A stretch of DNA of 38,874 bases from Candidatus Daviesbacteria bacterium RIFCSPLOWO2_01_FULL_39_23 (GCA_001776935.1 MFDN01000001.1:357449-396322); one strand, 5' to 3'. Counted from the first letter of the stretch, positions 23,149 to 31,142 are shown. The notes: generated from the letters alone by a model not told the origin. Numbers and translations are program-made.

Positions 23149-24654
23149 TCACCCTAAACTTTTTCTAAGCAGGGCAGCTTTTAAAATATATTTTGTCGGA
23201 TCTTCTGCATTTTTAATGCAGTTAAAAATCTTTCCGGTCAGATTCCGGTGTTTATGCTCATTTACGTTTTGGGGTCCTAAAGTAATGCCAAATATTTCTT
23301 CTATACTTTCCACATCTTCTAAAACTTTTTTCCAGGCTCTAGATTGCCTGCTTAAATTTACTAAATTCTGTTTATTTAAGTATCTTCCTGCTTCCACAAG
23401 GTCTTCTTTTAAATATTTATAATATTTTTTAATGATATTGAAATTCCCCGACTTTTTTGCCCATATAAGTCCTCTGCCGCTTCCGATCAGTTCAGGAGGC
23501 ACGCCTAAAGAATAAAAAGAAGCGGTGAAAGTGATAGCTCTTGGGAGTTTTACTTTGCCTACGCTCCTTGAGTAGCCGTACAAACCTGTATGCTGTACCC
23601 TTTCCCGCCGCTTTGGTATAAATGCAGCCACCTTATTGACAAGAGGGCTTATTTTTTCTATTACTTCTTTGTAGTATTTTTCAAAAACAGGAAAAATGTT
23701 TTGCAGGGAATTTTCTTCATCTTCGGGTATTTTAACTGCTTTGGATTTTGGGAGTAATTTATTTAAGGTCAAAATTGCTTTTTTAACTGTTTCTTTTTCA
23801 AAATCATACCGGAATGCAGACTGAATTGTGGTGGTCCTAATCCCGGCGTATTCATTGATAAACTTTTTGACATTTAACGGGTTTAAGCCTCCCCGGAATG
23901 GTAAAGCAGCTGCTCCTATTATGGGGTAAAGAGGGATATTAATCCTGCTTTCAAGTTTTGCATATCTGGAAAGGGCGATTTTAATAGCCAAAACCGTGGG
24001 AATAATCCCAAAATTTAAGGCAGGATCAGACCGGGCCACATAAGGCCGCATGTAAGGCGGCAATTTTTTAAACATTTTTTTATGAATACTCAAGTATTTT
24101 TCCAATATTTTGTCTGATGAAATAATAGTCGGCACATCTTCAAACAAGGGGATGACCCGGGGGTTTGATAAAATCCCCCAAAGCCGATAGACAGGATGGG
24201 TTAACTTATGCATTTGCTGATAGCCTTCCTGTATATAAATCATTTCTTCGGCGGAAGTGGTCATCGGCAGAATGACCTCAAATAAAGGAGGGGTGGGTAG
24301 GTTAAAATGCTGGGCTTCCGAAGCTGCAGAGGCCAGATTCATAAAAGCCCTGCCTATCCGGAATTCTGTTTCCACTTTGGGATTTGGCAACCTAAAAGTC
24401 AAATAAGTTTTTAAGCCCAGGGGGTTTTTCTTAAAGAACTTAAAATAATTACTAAAAAGCCTTTCTAAGATAGATTCATCCACTAATTTTCCTTCCCAAT
24501 CCCATTTGTATTCTTCAATCCCAAGTTCGGAAAATGATAAATAAACTTCTTTTGATTCAAACTGGGTGGAAATATATGCTTCATTGTGCCAATAAGGGAC
24601 CCCGGCATGATCCGGGTGCTGGGTTGCCATTGTTGAGGGAATTTTGCCTGTCAT
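23149..24654 (-). CDS. ppcA: Archaeal-type phosphoenolpyruvate carboxylase
   Basis: 501 aa, the size of the small archaeal-type PEPC (bacterial PEPC is about 900). The N-terminal IPSTMATQHPDHAGVPYW matches the PpcA signature, with further conserved FEVILPMTTSAEEM, PYVARSDPALNFG and PRAITFTASFYSLGVPPELIG. It makes oxaloacetate from PEP and bicarbonate. In an organism with reduced carbon metabolism this is a notable anaplerotic enzyme; the family occurs in archaea, some Clostridia and some CPR bacteria, so lateral transfer is plausible. The start shares a 36-bp divergent intergenic region with yraN and has a TATAAT 8 nt upstream. Confidence 0.93.
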   Translation of the reverse strand: MTGKIPSTMATQHPDHAGVPYWHNEAYISTQFESKEVYLSFSELGIEEYKWDWEGKLVDESILERLFSNYFKFFKKNPLGLKTYLTFRLPNPKVETEFRIGRAFMNLASAASEAQHFNLPTPPLFEVILPMTTSAEEMIYIQEGYQQMHKLTHPVYRLWGILSNPRVIPLFEDVPTIISSDKILEKYLSIHKKMFKKLPPYMRPYVARSDPALNFGIIPTVLAIKIALSRYAKLESRINIPLYPIIGAAALPFRGGLNPLNVKKFINEYAGIRTTTIQSAFRYDFEKETVKKAILTLNKLLPKSKAVKIPEDEENSLQNIFPVFEKYYKEVIEKISPLVNKVAAFIPKRRERVQHTGLYGYSRSVGKVKLPRAITFTASFYSLGVPPELIGSGRGLIWAKKSGNFNIIKKYYKYLKEDLVEAGRYLNKQNLVNLSRQSRAWKKVLEDVESIEEIFGITLGPQNVNEHKHRNLTGKIFNCIKNAEDPTKYILKAALLRKSLG

Positions 24655-24683
24655 TGAGGCAGATTATATTAGATGTATATAAT
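24654..24683 (+). promoter_or_regulatory. Promoter of yraN
   Basis: TTGAGG (24654-24659), 18-bp spacer, TATAAT (24678-24683), 7 nt to the ATG. The -35 overlaps the divergent ppcA start codon. Confidence 0.6.
24663..24668 (-). promoter_or_regulatory. -10 of ppcA, leaderless start
   Basis: TATAAT on the minus strand, 8 nt before the ppcA ATG. It lies inside the spacer of the divergent yraN promoter, so the two cannot be occupied together. Confidence 0.6.
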
Positions 24684-24690
24684 TAAATAA

Positions 24691-25050
24691 ATGTCCAAAC
24701 AACAAGATGGGGATCTGGGCGAACAAACAGGCTGTGAATTTTTAAGAAAACAGGGATATAAAATTCTGGAAAGAAATTTTAGGATAAAAGGCGGGGAGAT
24801 AGATATTGTGGCAAGGGAAGGAAAAGTTCTGGTATTTGTGGAAGTAAAAACCCGCTGGTCGCATGAATATGGCCCCCCGGTAGAATCTATGACAGGCTGG
24901 AAAATAAGATCGCTTTTAAAAACCGCCAAATTTTATATTCAAAAAATAAACTGGGGTGAAAAAGAATACAGGCTGGATTTTGTGGGAGTAGACTTTGCAG
25001 CCGATACAGTGAGTCCAAAAATTGAATTAATTAAAAATATTACAGGCTAA
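24691..25050 (+). CDS. yraN: UPF0102 (YraN) family protein
   Basis: 119 aa. The restriction-endonuclease-like fold signature is clear: GEQTGCEFLRKQGYKILERNFR, GGEIDIVAREGKVLVFVEVKTR (Glu/Asp...ExK nuclease-type residues) and KIRSLLKTAKFYIQ. Family function is unproven; links to Holliday-junction or DNA metabolism have been proposed. It is divergent from ppcA and convergent with the dehydrogenase gene (4-nt gap). Confidence 0.93.
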   Translation: MSKQQDGDLGEQTGCEFLRKQGYKILERNFRIKGGEIDIVAREGKVLVFVEVKTRWSHEYGPPVESMTGWKIRSLLKTAKFYIQKINWGEKEYRLDFVGVDFAADTVSPKIELIKNITG

Positions 25051-25054
25051 ATAA

Positions 25055-25951
25055 TTAAACTTTTTTATGGTTTCCCTCAACAGCAAAAGGGATTTCTTCC
25101 CAGTCATGAACCTTGCGCACTTCTTTATTTAAGGCCCAGACTGTTCTAAGAAGTTTTGGTTCTATCTTTAAATCTTTTGCACTTCCTATTAAAGCAACTA
25201 GATCCTTGGGTAAACATTTACCTCCAAAACCTCTTGCAGTAGTTACATTAAGGTGCGAATCGCCGATCCGGCGGTCTGCTGCAGCCATGCTTTTTACTTC
25301 CTCATATTTCACTCCCAAAGAATTACAAATATCAAACATCTCATTGGCAAACATGACTTTGGTAGCCAAAAATGCATTTGCCATGTACTTAATCATTTCC
25401 GCAGTTGTGGTGTCTGTCTGGAAGATCTTTTGAGTGGGGAACCTTTGCCTGAAAAGGGCAATCACTTTTCTTGAGGTTAGATCATTATTGGCGCCGACTA
25501 CAGTCCTGTCTGCATTGATAAAATCAGCCAGATAATTTGCTTCTGTTAAAAATTCAGGGTTAAATGCAAAATTGCTTTTTGGATACTTGCTTTCAAATTT
25601 TTTGGTCGTACCCGGGACTATAGTGGATTTAATAACAATAATTTTATCCGTGCCGTTTGTAAATTTGGTAGTCTGGTCGATCATCTCATCAAGTATTGAA
25701 AGATCAATGCCTGATTCATCCTGTTTCATTGGGGTTGGCAGGCAGATAAAAATGAATTCAGAATCCCTGACAACTTCTTCCAAAGAAGGGCTTTCCTTGT
25801 ACTTGTCGTGGTACTTGATGGTATATTTGGAGGCGATATCTTTTTGAGAAAAACCAAATGCAAGAGCTTGGCCTACGATCCCAAAACCTACAATTCCAAT
25901 TCTTGCAGGGCTTATCCAATCAGCGTGTGTGGGAGATGTATCAGGTGACAT
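25055..25951 (-). CDS. UDP-glucose/GDP-mannose dehydrogenase family protein, short form
   Basis: 298 aa. An N-terminal Rossmann domain (GIVGFGIVGQALA, residues 18-30; FICLPTPM), a central dimerisation region (AEMIKYMANAFLATKVMFANE with the expected Lys188 and Asn192) and the catalytic Cys246 in GFGGKCLPKD. Full-length enzymes (about 430 aa) carry a C-terminal UDP-binding domain that is missing here; the protein ends shortly after the central domain. It probably oxidises a nucleotide sugar to a uronate for surface glycans, but the missing domain makes substrate and activity uncertain. A TTGACA/TATAAT pair lies upstream. Confidence 0.9.
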   Translation of the reverse strand: MSPDTSPTHADWISPARIGIVGFGIVGQALAFGFSQKDIASKYTIKYHDKYKESPSLEEVVRDSEFIFICLPTPMKQDESGIDLSILDEMIDQTTKFTNGTDKIIVIKSTIVPGTTKKFESKYPKSNFAFNPEFLTEANYLADFINADRTVVGANNDLTSRKVIALFRQRFPTQKIFQTDTTTAEMIKYMANAFLATKVMFANEMFDICNSLGVKYEEVKSMAAADRRIGDSHLNVTTARGFGGKCLPKDLVALIGSAKDLKIEPKLLRTVWALNKEVRKVHDWEEIPFAVEGNHKKV

Positions 25952-25965
25952 TTTAGCTAAATTAG

Positions 25966-25992
25966 ATTATATCAAAAGGAATGAATTGTCAA
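25966..25992 (-). promoter_or_regulatory. Promoter of the UDP-sugar dehydrogenase gene
   Basis: On the minus strand TTGACA (25987-25992), 15-bp spacer, TATAAT (25966-25971), then 14 nt to the ATG. Both hexamers are perfect although the spacer is short. It abuts the divergent Nudix promoter. Confidence 0.55.
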
Positions 25993-25993
25993 A

Positions 25994-26002
25994 TGATACA
26001 AT
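25994..26002 (+). promoter_or_regulatory. Extended -10 of the Nudix gene
   Basis: TGATACAAT followed by 6 nt and the ATG. No -35 is visible at the right distance. Predicted leaderless. Confidence 0.6.
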
Positions 26003-26008
26003 GCATAT

Positions 26009-26410
26009 ATGCGCGTAATCTATAAAGCGGCTTTGGCAGTTTTTAAAGATAAAAAAATGTTGCAGGTTAGGACAAATAAGGAAAGTGACGTTTTTTACAC
26101 ACTGGGAGGAAAAATTGAAGAAGGTGAGTCGGATTTAGAGTGTTTAAAAAGGGAAGTAAAAGAAGAAATCGACTGCGAAATTGAAGAAAGCTCCATAAAG
26201 TTTTTATCGGAGTTTGAAGATGTGGCGCACGGAAAAGATGCTTTGCTTAATGTCAGAATGTATCAGGGTAAGTTGATAGGTGATCCAAAAGCTTCTTCTG
26301 AGATAGTGGAAATCGGCTGGTTTGACACAAATTCTGATCAAAAAAACCTTTCAGAAATTGCTAAAAGAACAATCTTCCCCTGGTTAAAAAAACACGGGTA
26401 TATTAATTAA
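26009..26410 (+). CDS. Nudix hydrolase
   Basis: 133 aa. The Nudix box is at residues 34-56: GKIEEGESDLECLKREVKEEI, matching GX5EX7REUXEE with all metal-binding Glu residues; the following consensus Gly is Asp. Nudix enzymes hydrolyse nucleoside diphosphates linked to another group; substrate cannot be read from the sequence. Divergent from the dehydrogenase gene with a 57-nt gap. Confidence 0.92.
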   Translation: MRVIYKAALAVFKDKKMLQVRTNKESDVFYTLGGKIEEGESDLECLKREVKEEIDCEIEESSIKFLSEFEDVAHGKDALLNVRMYQGKLIGDPKASSEIVEIGWFDTNSDQKNLSEIAKRTIFPWLKKHGYIN

Positions 26411-26429
26411 CTGCTACTAGACTAGATTA

Positions 26430-26458
26430 TTGACAGGCAGAAAAACTCATAGTAGTAT
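26430..26458 (+). promoter_or_regulatory. Consensus promoter before the split ORF
   Basis: TTGACA (26430-26435), 17-bp spacer, TAGTAT (26453-26458). The track's TTG start at 26430 is this -35, so the real start is further downstream. Confidence 0.6.
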
Positions 26459-26498
26459 TTCTAATCTGGAGAGAAATCTGGAGAGAAAACCTGGGTGT

Positions 26499-26999
26499 GT
26501 GGAATGTATTGTTGTCCGGTTATTTGAAAGAGCAAATGGAATTTCAAATGGACAAAAAATGCGCAGCGGTAGCTTGGAATCAGGAGTTTATCCCGGATCC
26601 AGGTTAAACAGGAGATTTTTTCAAGGTCATCGAAGAAGATTAACAGTTACACAGAATACCCCGCAGTAAATACTGCAGATTGCAGGATATGAACCGTTGG
26701 ATTTCTTATATGTAAAAACAAGAAAAATTACACAGCCGGGCAGGATTCTCAGAAGGAAAAATTGTAATGGGAACGAAAGATACAGAGATTTTAGCAAAAC
26801 TCCGCGGCCTGTATTGGTTGCCTCTAGGGCAGCAGATATCAGTGTGATGTATGAGGGAAATGGCGTTGCAGACAGTAAATTTTTCGGTTCGGTTCCTGTA
26901 AAACCTTTTGAATATCTTTACCAGGCAGGATCAGTATCTTTTCAGGGTGAGGATTTTCCCCGGGATACTATTGCCGAAAGATGTGTGCTGAATTTTTAA
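26499..26999 (+). pseudogene. Hypothetical gene split by an in-frame TAA
   Basis: The track ORFs 26430-26669 and 26697-26999 are in the same frame, separated only by TAA at 26667-26669 and then open codons (ILQIAGYEPLDFLYVK...). Together they make one basic protein of about 165 codons, from GTG 26499 if transcription starts near 26465. I do not recognise it. A 12-bp tandem repeat (ATCTGGAGAGAA twice, around 26462-26486) lies just before. Either it is a pseudogene, or two short genes, or the TAA is read through; decay is the simplest view. Confidence 0.4.
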
Positions 27000-27044
27000 A
27001 ATCCTGCATTTTTGCATATTTGTCCCCCAAAGGACTCAATATTT

Positions 27045-27053
27045 TGGTAAGAT
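27045..27053 (+). promoter_or_regulatory. Extended -10 of the MgtC-family gene
   Basis: TGG-TAAGAT followed by 6 nt and the ATG. Predicted leaderless. Confidence 0.55.
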
Positions 27054-27059
27054 TTCAAT

Positions 27060-28400
27060 ATGGATTTTAATTTGGTATTTAAATTTATTTTGGCATTTTT
27101 AATCGGGGCAGTTATCGGACTGGAAAGAGAAGTTAATGAGAAAAAGCATCTTCTCGAAGGATCCAAAAAAACTGCAATATTAGGGCTTAGGACTTTTTCT
27201 TTAACTGCAATTTTAGGAGCAATAACCGGAATGCTTTCTTTAAATTTTCCTGTTATTTCTATCATTTTAGCTTCGGCTTTTTTGTTTTTGACAATAGTTT
27301 TTTATACATTGGACAGTTTTTTCTCCCGGGATTTTGGCATTACCACAGAAATTGCCTTAATTTATAGTTTTGTTTTAGGGTTACTCATTACACTGGAGGT
27401 AATACCGATGCAGCTTACTCTGGCAATAGCTGTTGTTTTGATTTTTCTGCTTTCCAGAAAAGAAACTATCAAAAATGTAATGGAAGATATTAAACACACA
27501 GAAGTCAATGCCTTTGTAAGTTTTGCTATTATTGCTTTGGTAATATTGCCATTTTTGCCTAACTTTTCATATTCCCTTTCCGATATCCCGAATTTTTCCA
27601 ATTTTATTGGAAACTTCGGAACAGACTTTAATCAAATTATTAATTTAGAACTTATAAATCCTTTTAGATTATGGATGATAGTGGCGCTTATTACAGGGGT
27701 AAATTTAGTGGGTTATACATTGGAGAAAACCTTAGGGCAAAAAAAGGGCTGGGTGCTGGCAAGCATAGCAGGCGGATTTATTTCTTCTACAGCCACCACT
27801 CAGTCATTGGCCCAAAAAAGCAATAAATCAAAAGGTGTAAATCATTTGGTTTCGGCTGCAGTAATTTCCAATCTGGTGAGTTTTATTCAGATTGCCATTA
27901 TTTTGGGCTCGTTTAATATTGCCTTTTTAATAAAACTTATACCAACACTTTTGGCTATGATATCCGCTGCTTTTGCTGCTTTGGTATTTTTCTTAACAGC
28001 TAAGGAAGAAAATGTATCTGTAATTGAAAAAGAAAACATTGCACCGCAAAAAGAGATTATAAATTTAGGCTCAGCTTTAAAATTTGCAGGGCTTTTTGTA
28101 TTTATTAGTCTTGTCTCCAAAATTGCTTTAGTTGTTTTTGGGAGTAACGGATTTTTAGTCACAACAGGTTTAGGAGCAATGGTAGGGCTGGATGCTGTGA
28201 TGATCAATACTGCTCAGATTGCCGGAAATGCAATTGATTTTAAGCTGGCAATTTTAGCTTTTATTTTGGCTAATTTTGTAAATCTTGCAGCAAAAGTTAT
28301 CTATAGTTTCCTGCAGGGTAAAAAAGAATTTGCAGTTAAGTTCTCAATAAGCATGGGAGTAATTATATTGGCCAGCTTAACAGGGTTATTTTTTAGTTAA
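27060..28400 (+). CDS. MgtC/SapB-DUF4010 family membrane protein
   Basis: 446 aa, highly hydrophobic with about 11-13 TM helices. N-terminal MgtC-type half: FLIGAVIGLEREVNEKK, LGLRTFSLTAILGAI and DFGITTEIALIYSFVLGLL. C-terminal DUF4010 half: GVNLVGYTLEKTLGQKKGWVLASIAGGFISSTATT and GLDAVMINTAQIAG. Members of this family are linked to growth in low magnesium and to membrane ATPase regulation, but the biochemical role of the long DUF4010 form is unknown. Start fixed by the -10 six nt upstream. Confidence 0.9.
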   Translation: MDFNLVFKFILAFLIGAVIGLEREVNEKKHLLEGSKKTAILGLRTFSLTAILGAITGMLSLNFPVISIILASAFLFLTIVFYTLDSFFSRDFGITTEIALIYSFVLGLLITLEVIPMQLTLAIAVVLIFLLSRKETIKNVMEDIKHTEVNAFVSFAIIALVILPFLPNFSYSLSDIPNFSNFIGNFGTDFNQIINLELINPFRLWMIVALITGVNLVGYTLEKTLGQKKGWVLASIAGGFISSTATTQSLAQKSNKSKGVNHLVSAAVISNLVSFIQIAIILGSFNIAFLIKLIPTLLAMISAAFAALVFFLTAKEENVSVIEKENIAPQKEIINLGSALKFAGLFVFISLVSKIALVVFGSNGFLVTTGLGAMVGLDAVMINTAQIAGNAIDFKLAILAFILANFVNLAAKVIYSFLQGKKEFAVKFSISMGVIILASLTGLFFS

Positions 28401-28420
28401 GACCTAAAAATTTCATTACA

Positions 28421-29050
28421 TCAGATTTCACGAGCGTCGACAGCATTTGCTATAAGATAATTAGTATGACCTCTTCTGAATTCGATAAAATTCTCAACGG
28501 TAAAACTATACTTTTTTAAGAAATCAAGAAAAGTATCTTTTCCTAAATATAAATTATGTCTGGTAACTTTACCATCAAAGTATGATTCCTTTGCTGAATC
28601 TGATTTACCGTTAAGCATACACCACCCAAAAGCTCCTCCATTTTTTAAAACTCTTTTCGCCTCTCTAAGCGCAATATCTAATTCATCTAAATCCTGGACA
28701 TGATTTAAAGATTTATATGCTCAGATACCGTCAAAAATTTGTCCGAAAGGAAGATGTAAAAACGTACCTCTTATTGAATAAAATCCTTTAGTATGGGATG
28801 TTTTAGCCATTTCCATTGCACCGTCTAAACAAACAGGGCGTAATCCTAAATTTGTGAGCAACTCTGCTTCTTCTCCTAAGCCTGAACCAATGCATAAAAC
28901 TAATGCTGATGGGTCTGAAGAATTCTTAATTAATGAGGCAAAACGCACTGCAGCTTTTCGGGGGAACTGTTTCCAGAAACCTGAATAAGTTTCCCTGCAA
29001 TGCTCAACGGCTTCTATACTATCATAGGGGGTATAACCTTCTGTTTTCAT
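28421..29050 (-). pseudogene. Class I SAM-dependent methyltransferase interrupted by TGA at a Trp position
   Basis: The track ORFs 28721-29119 and 28421-28618 belong to one frame. From the Met at 29050 the frame is 209 codons with a single TGA at codon 110 (28721-28723). Motif I is LVLCIGSGLGEEAELL, and after FDGI the stop sits where the family has Trp (FDGIWA...), followed by AYKSLNHV, REAKRVLKNGGAFGWCMLN and a C-terminal strand region. TGG to TGA is one base change. TGA is a stop elsewhere in the window, so this is most likely a recent nonsense mutation or population variant. The sequence between the two track ORFs is open in the same frame. Confidence 0.75.
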
Positions 29051-29130
29051 ACAAAAAGTTAGTGTTAGAGTATGACATTTCTTAATACATATTATACTAC
29101 TAACTAAATTCAGACGCAAAATAGCTTCAA

Positions 29131-29376
29131 TTTTAGAAAATAGAAAGTATGGGTTAAAAACCTGAGGCTAGTGCTGCCAACGGCAGAACACAGATTAATT
29201 TCTTTCAGAAATTTGTGAAACAAAAAGAACGAGACAGGTACCGCGCAGGGGAAAAGTGAGGAGGTTTATTTTAGTTTTTGAGCATAGTTATTGAAAAAAT
29301 AGATCTATTACATATAATTATTTCTAAAAGAATAGGGTATTTTACAACAAAATATTGATTAATGGCTGGCAAATGC
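29131..29376. other. Gene-free stretch
   Basis: About 245 bp with no ORF I can support on either strand. AT-rich apart from a short GC-richer patch (about 29220-29262). No repeats shared with other parts of the window were noticed. The hairpin at its end is listed separately. Confidence 0.5.
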
Positions 29377-29397
29377 TTAAAAGCATTTGCTTTTTTT
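29369..29397 (+). terminator. Rho-independent terminator-like hairpin
   Basis: Perfect stem GCAAATGCTT/AAGCATTTGC with a 2-nt loop, then seven T on the plus strand. No plus-strand gene leads into it; it overlaps the end of the broken TM2 gene. Confidence 0.55.
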
Positions 29398-29628
29398 AAA
29401 ACCTAAAATGTTAAATTTAAACGATAAAAAAAACCTGGCAGATAATTTAGGTTTACCTAAATAAAACTTGTGAATTCCAAAGCTACCAAGAAATATAGCC
29501 AATAATGCAGCAGCAATCCTATTTTTATTAGTTTTTGATTCAAGAACAGGAGTATAGTTACTCTTCATTTCCGCCCTGTATTTCTCCTTTTCCTCGATGT
29601 TTCTTCTTTTTGCTTCAGTCAATACCAT
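29377..29628 (-). pseudogene. TM2-domain protein, C-terminally truncated
   Basis: 83 aa. A hydrophilic N-terminus of about 35 residues, then KNRIAAALLAIFLGSFGIHKFYLGKP, the first helix and the hallmark HKFYLG of the TM2 domain. The second helix expected after this is replaced by an unrelated Lys/Phe-rich tail, so the gene appears broken right after the motif. TM2 proteins are small membrane proteins of unclear function. An extended -10 (TGATATCAT) ends 9 nt before its ATG, so it was once properly promoted. Confidence 0.65.
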
Positions 29629-29637
29629 ACTACCCTG

Positions 29638-29646
29638 ATGATATCA
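29638..29646 (-). promoter_or_regulatory. Extended -10 of the TM2 gene
   Basis: Minus strand TGA-TATCAT, 9 nt before the ATG. Confidence 0.45.
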
Positions 29647-29674
29647 AAAATTCAGTAATTGCAGGGGCAGAGAT

Positions 29675-29915
29675 TTATTCGTCTGAAAAGGTACGTCCTA
29701 AAGTAAGCTCAATAAGTTCTTTTTGGAATCCTTTCTCCAGTCTGACAGCTTCTTTAATTACCTGTTCAGGTGTCGGATGAGGTGGTAAATCAGTGGTAAT
29801 TGGGGTACCAAAAGGAGCCGGTCTAAGTCTTCTATAATAAGGGACCTCTGTGTCCTTCTCGGTCTCTATCTTCTTGAACCTCCAACAAACTATTTTTCCC
29901 TGCTGCTTCTACCAT
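29675..29915 (-). pseudogene. Frameshifted small gene, about 80 codons
   Basis: Not in the track. An ATG at 29915 with TGC-TATAAT ending 6 nt upstream opens a frame MVEAAGKNSLLEVQE that stops after 27 codons. The adjacent frame then continues VPYYRRLRPAPFGTPITTD and EQVIKEAVRLEKGFQKELIELTLG to a TAA at 29675. The total length (241 nt) is one more than a multiple of three, consistent with a single indel near 29865. The product is not recognised; it looks helical at the C-terminus. Confidence 0.5.
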
Positions 29916-29921
29916 GGTTCG

Positions 29922-29930
29922 ATTATAGCA
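29922..29930 (-). promoter_or_regulatory. Extended -10 of the frameshifted small gene
   Basis: Minus strand TGC-TATAAT, 6 nt before ATG 29915. It overlaps the end of the M23 pseudogene. Confidence 0.55.
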
Positions 29931-29932
29931 TA

Positions 29933-30299
29933 CTATGGATTAGCCTGACCCATGAATGTTCTTGGATTCACTGGTATTCCGAAGACCCTGATTTCAAAAT
30001 GAAGATGGGGACCTGTTGACCAGCCTGTTGAACCTTCTTTTCCTATAACATCAGTAAGTTTTACTTTTTGGCCTTTATAGACATAGATTTTATCCAGTGG
30101 GCATAAAGGGAACTGATATTATTCCCGTTATCTATAACTATGTGTTTTCCGTATCCCCACCATATTTCCCCGAAATCCCGGCATTTACCAGAATAAAAAC
30201 AGCAATAATAGGGAGTAATAAAACAATTAAGAAAGTAACAGCAACAAGCCTTAATTCTCTTTTGAATGACCAAAGATTATATAGTAAAAATAAATTCAT
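29933..30299 (-). pseudogene. M23-family metallopeptidase remnant (internal deletion plus frameshifts)
   Basis: Pieces in different minus-strand frames line up as one decayed gene. N-terminal piece: MNLFLLYNLWSFKRELRLVA and a TM helix (VTFLIVLLLPIIAVFILVNAG). C-terminal M23 piece: [21 protein letters not shown], a frame change at about 30100, then [39 protein letters not shown] and NPRTFMG. The terminal HLHFE zinc motif is present, but the first HxxxD-containing half of the catalytic domain is missing. Intact M23 proteins cut peptidoglycan cross-bridges. Only part of this appears in the track (30061-30273). Confidence 0.7.
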
Positions 30300-30360
30300 C
30301 TGCCATTAGGCAGGCAGAGGTATTATACAGCAAGAGTTAGCGGTAAATTTTCTTCAAGCT

Positions 30361-31070
30361 CTACTCAACTTTAGCAGAGGTTAGAATTTGATCAAAGGTA
30401 TTCCCTATACTACTGTGTTCTTCTTTGTATACCTCCAAACAGGTTTTTGTATCTTGGAAAAATTTTACTGCCCGGCTACTTGACCAGCCCCTTTTGCCCA
30501 GGTCTGGCGGAAAGATTAGCTCAATTTTATCTGCTAGCATTACACTACTAAACCAACTTTCTGAATAATATTGATTGTGCTTGGATGTTTCCTGGCAAAT
30601 AGTATTGTCTTTAGTTATCCAGATTGTCATTCTATAACCTTTCTTAAATTCAATCTCCTCCCTATTTCCTAAATCACTGTACCTTGATTCTACTCCCTCC
30701 GGAGTAATATAAGTTAAATTCAAGAATTTACTTTTGATAATTTTTTCATTTATTTTGGGCGGTTCTGTTTGGGTTGGTGGTAATAGTGTTACTTTAAGGA
30801 GGCCAGGGTCTTTTTGCTGAGTAGTATTTGATCCGGAATTTAAATTTTTACGTGTGGTATTTGCAGGGGTAATGATTTGGAAAGGTCTAAAATTATAGGA
30901 GTATAACCAGGTATTATCATCCTTGGGGTAAATATATTAACTGATTTATGTTCAATATTTATCTGGGCATACCTTGAACCTAAAGGAATATTAGCAACTA
31001 TCTGAGAGAAGTTAATTAAATAAATTATCCCCGCTATTGTAATAACAACAAATGACAAAGCTAAAAGCAC
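30361..31070 (-). pseudogene. Membrane-anchored hypothetical protein, frameshifted
   Basis: Track ORFs 30840-31070 and 30361-30723 look like the two halves of one gene. The first has a TM helix (LALSFVVITIAGIIYLI) then LGSRYAQINIEHKSVN. The frame of the second is open upstream to about 30890 (TPANTTRKNLNSGSN, then KVTLLPPTQTEPPKIN), overlapping the end of the first. A single indel near 30880-30900 would join them into about 235 residues: N-terminal anchor, Pro/Thr-rich linker, extracellular domain. No family recognised. The start is uncertain: the frame is open above the GTG at 31070. Confidence 0.5.
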
Positions 31071-31142
31071 TAATTTTTTAGCTTTTGATAACTTTTTAAA
31101 TAAAGAAACGATTAAAACAATGGTAGCATAAAACTCCTTGTC

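Noticed and set aside
28721-28723. Alternative genetic code (TGA = Trp or Gly, codes 4/25)
   Set aside because: TGA ends gatC, gatA, rplS and the rhomboid gene at the expected family lengths, and conserved Trp/Gly positions in the intact genes do not use TGA where I checked.
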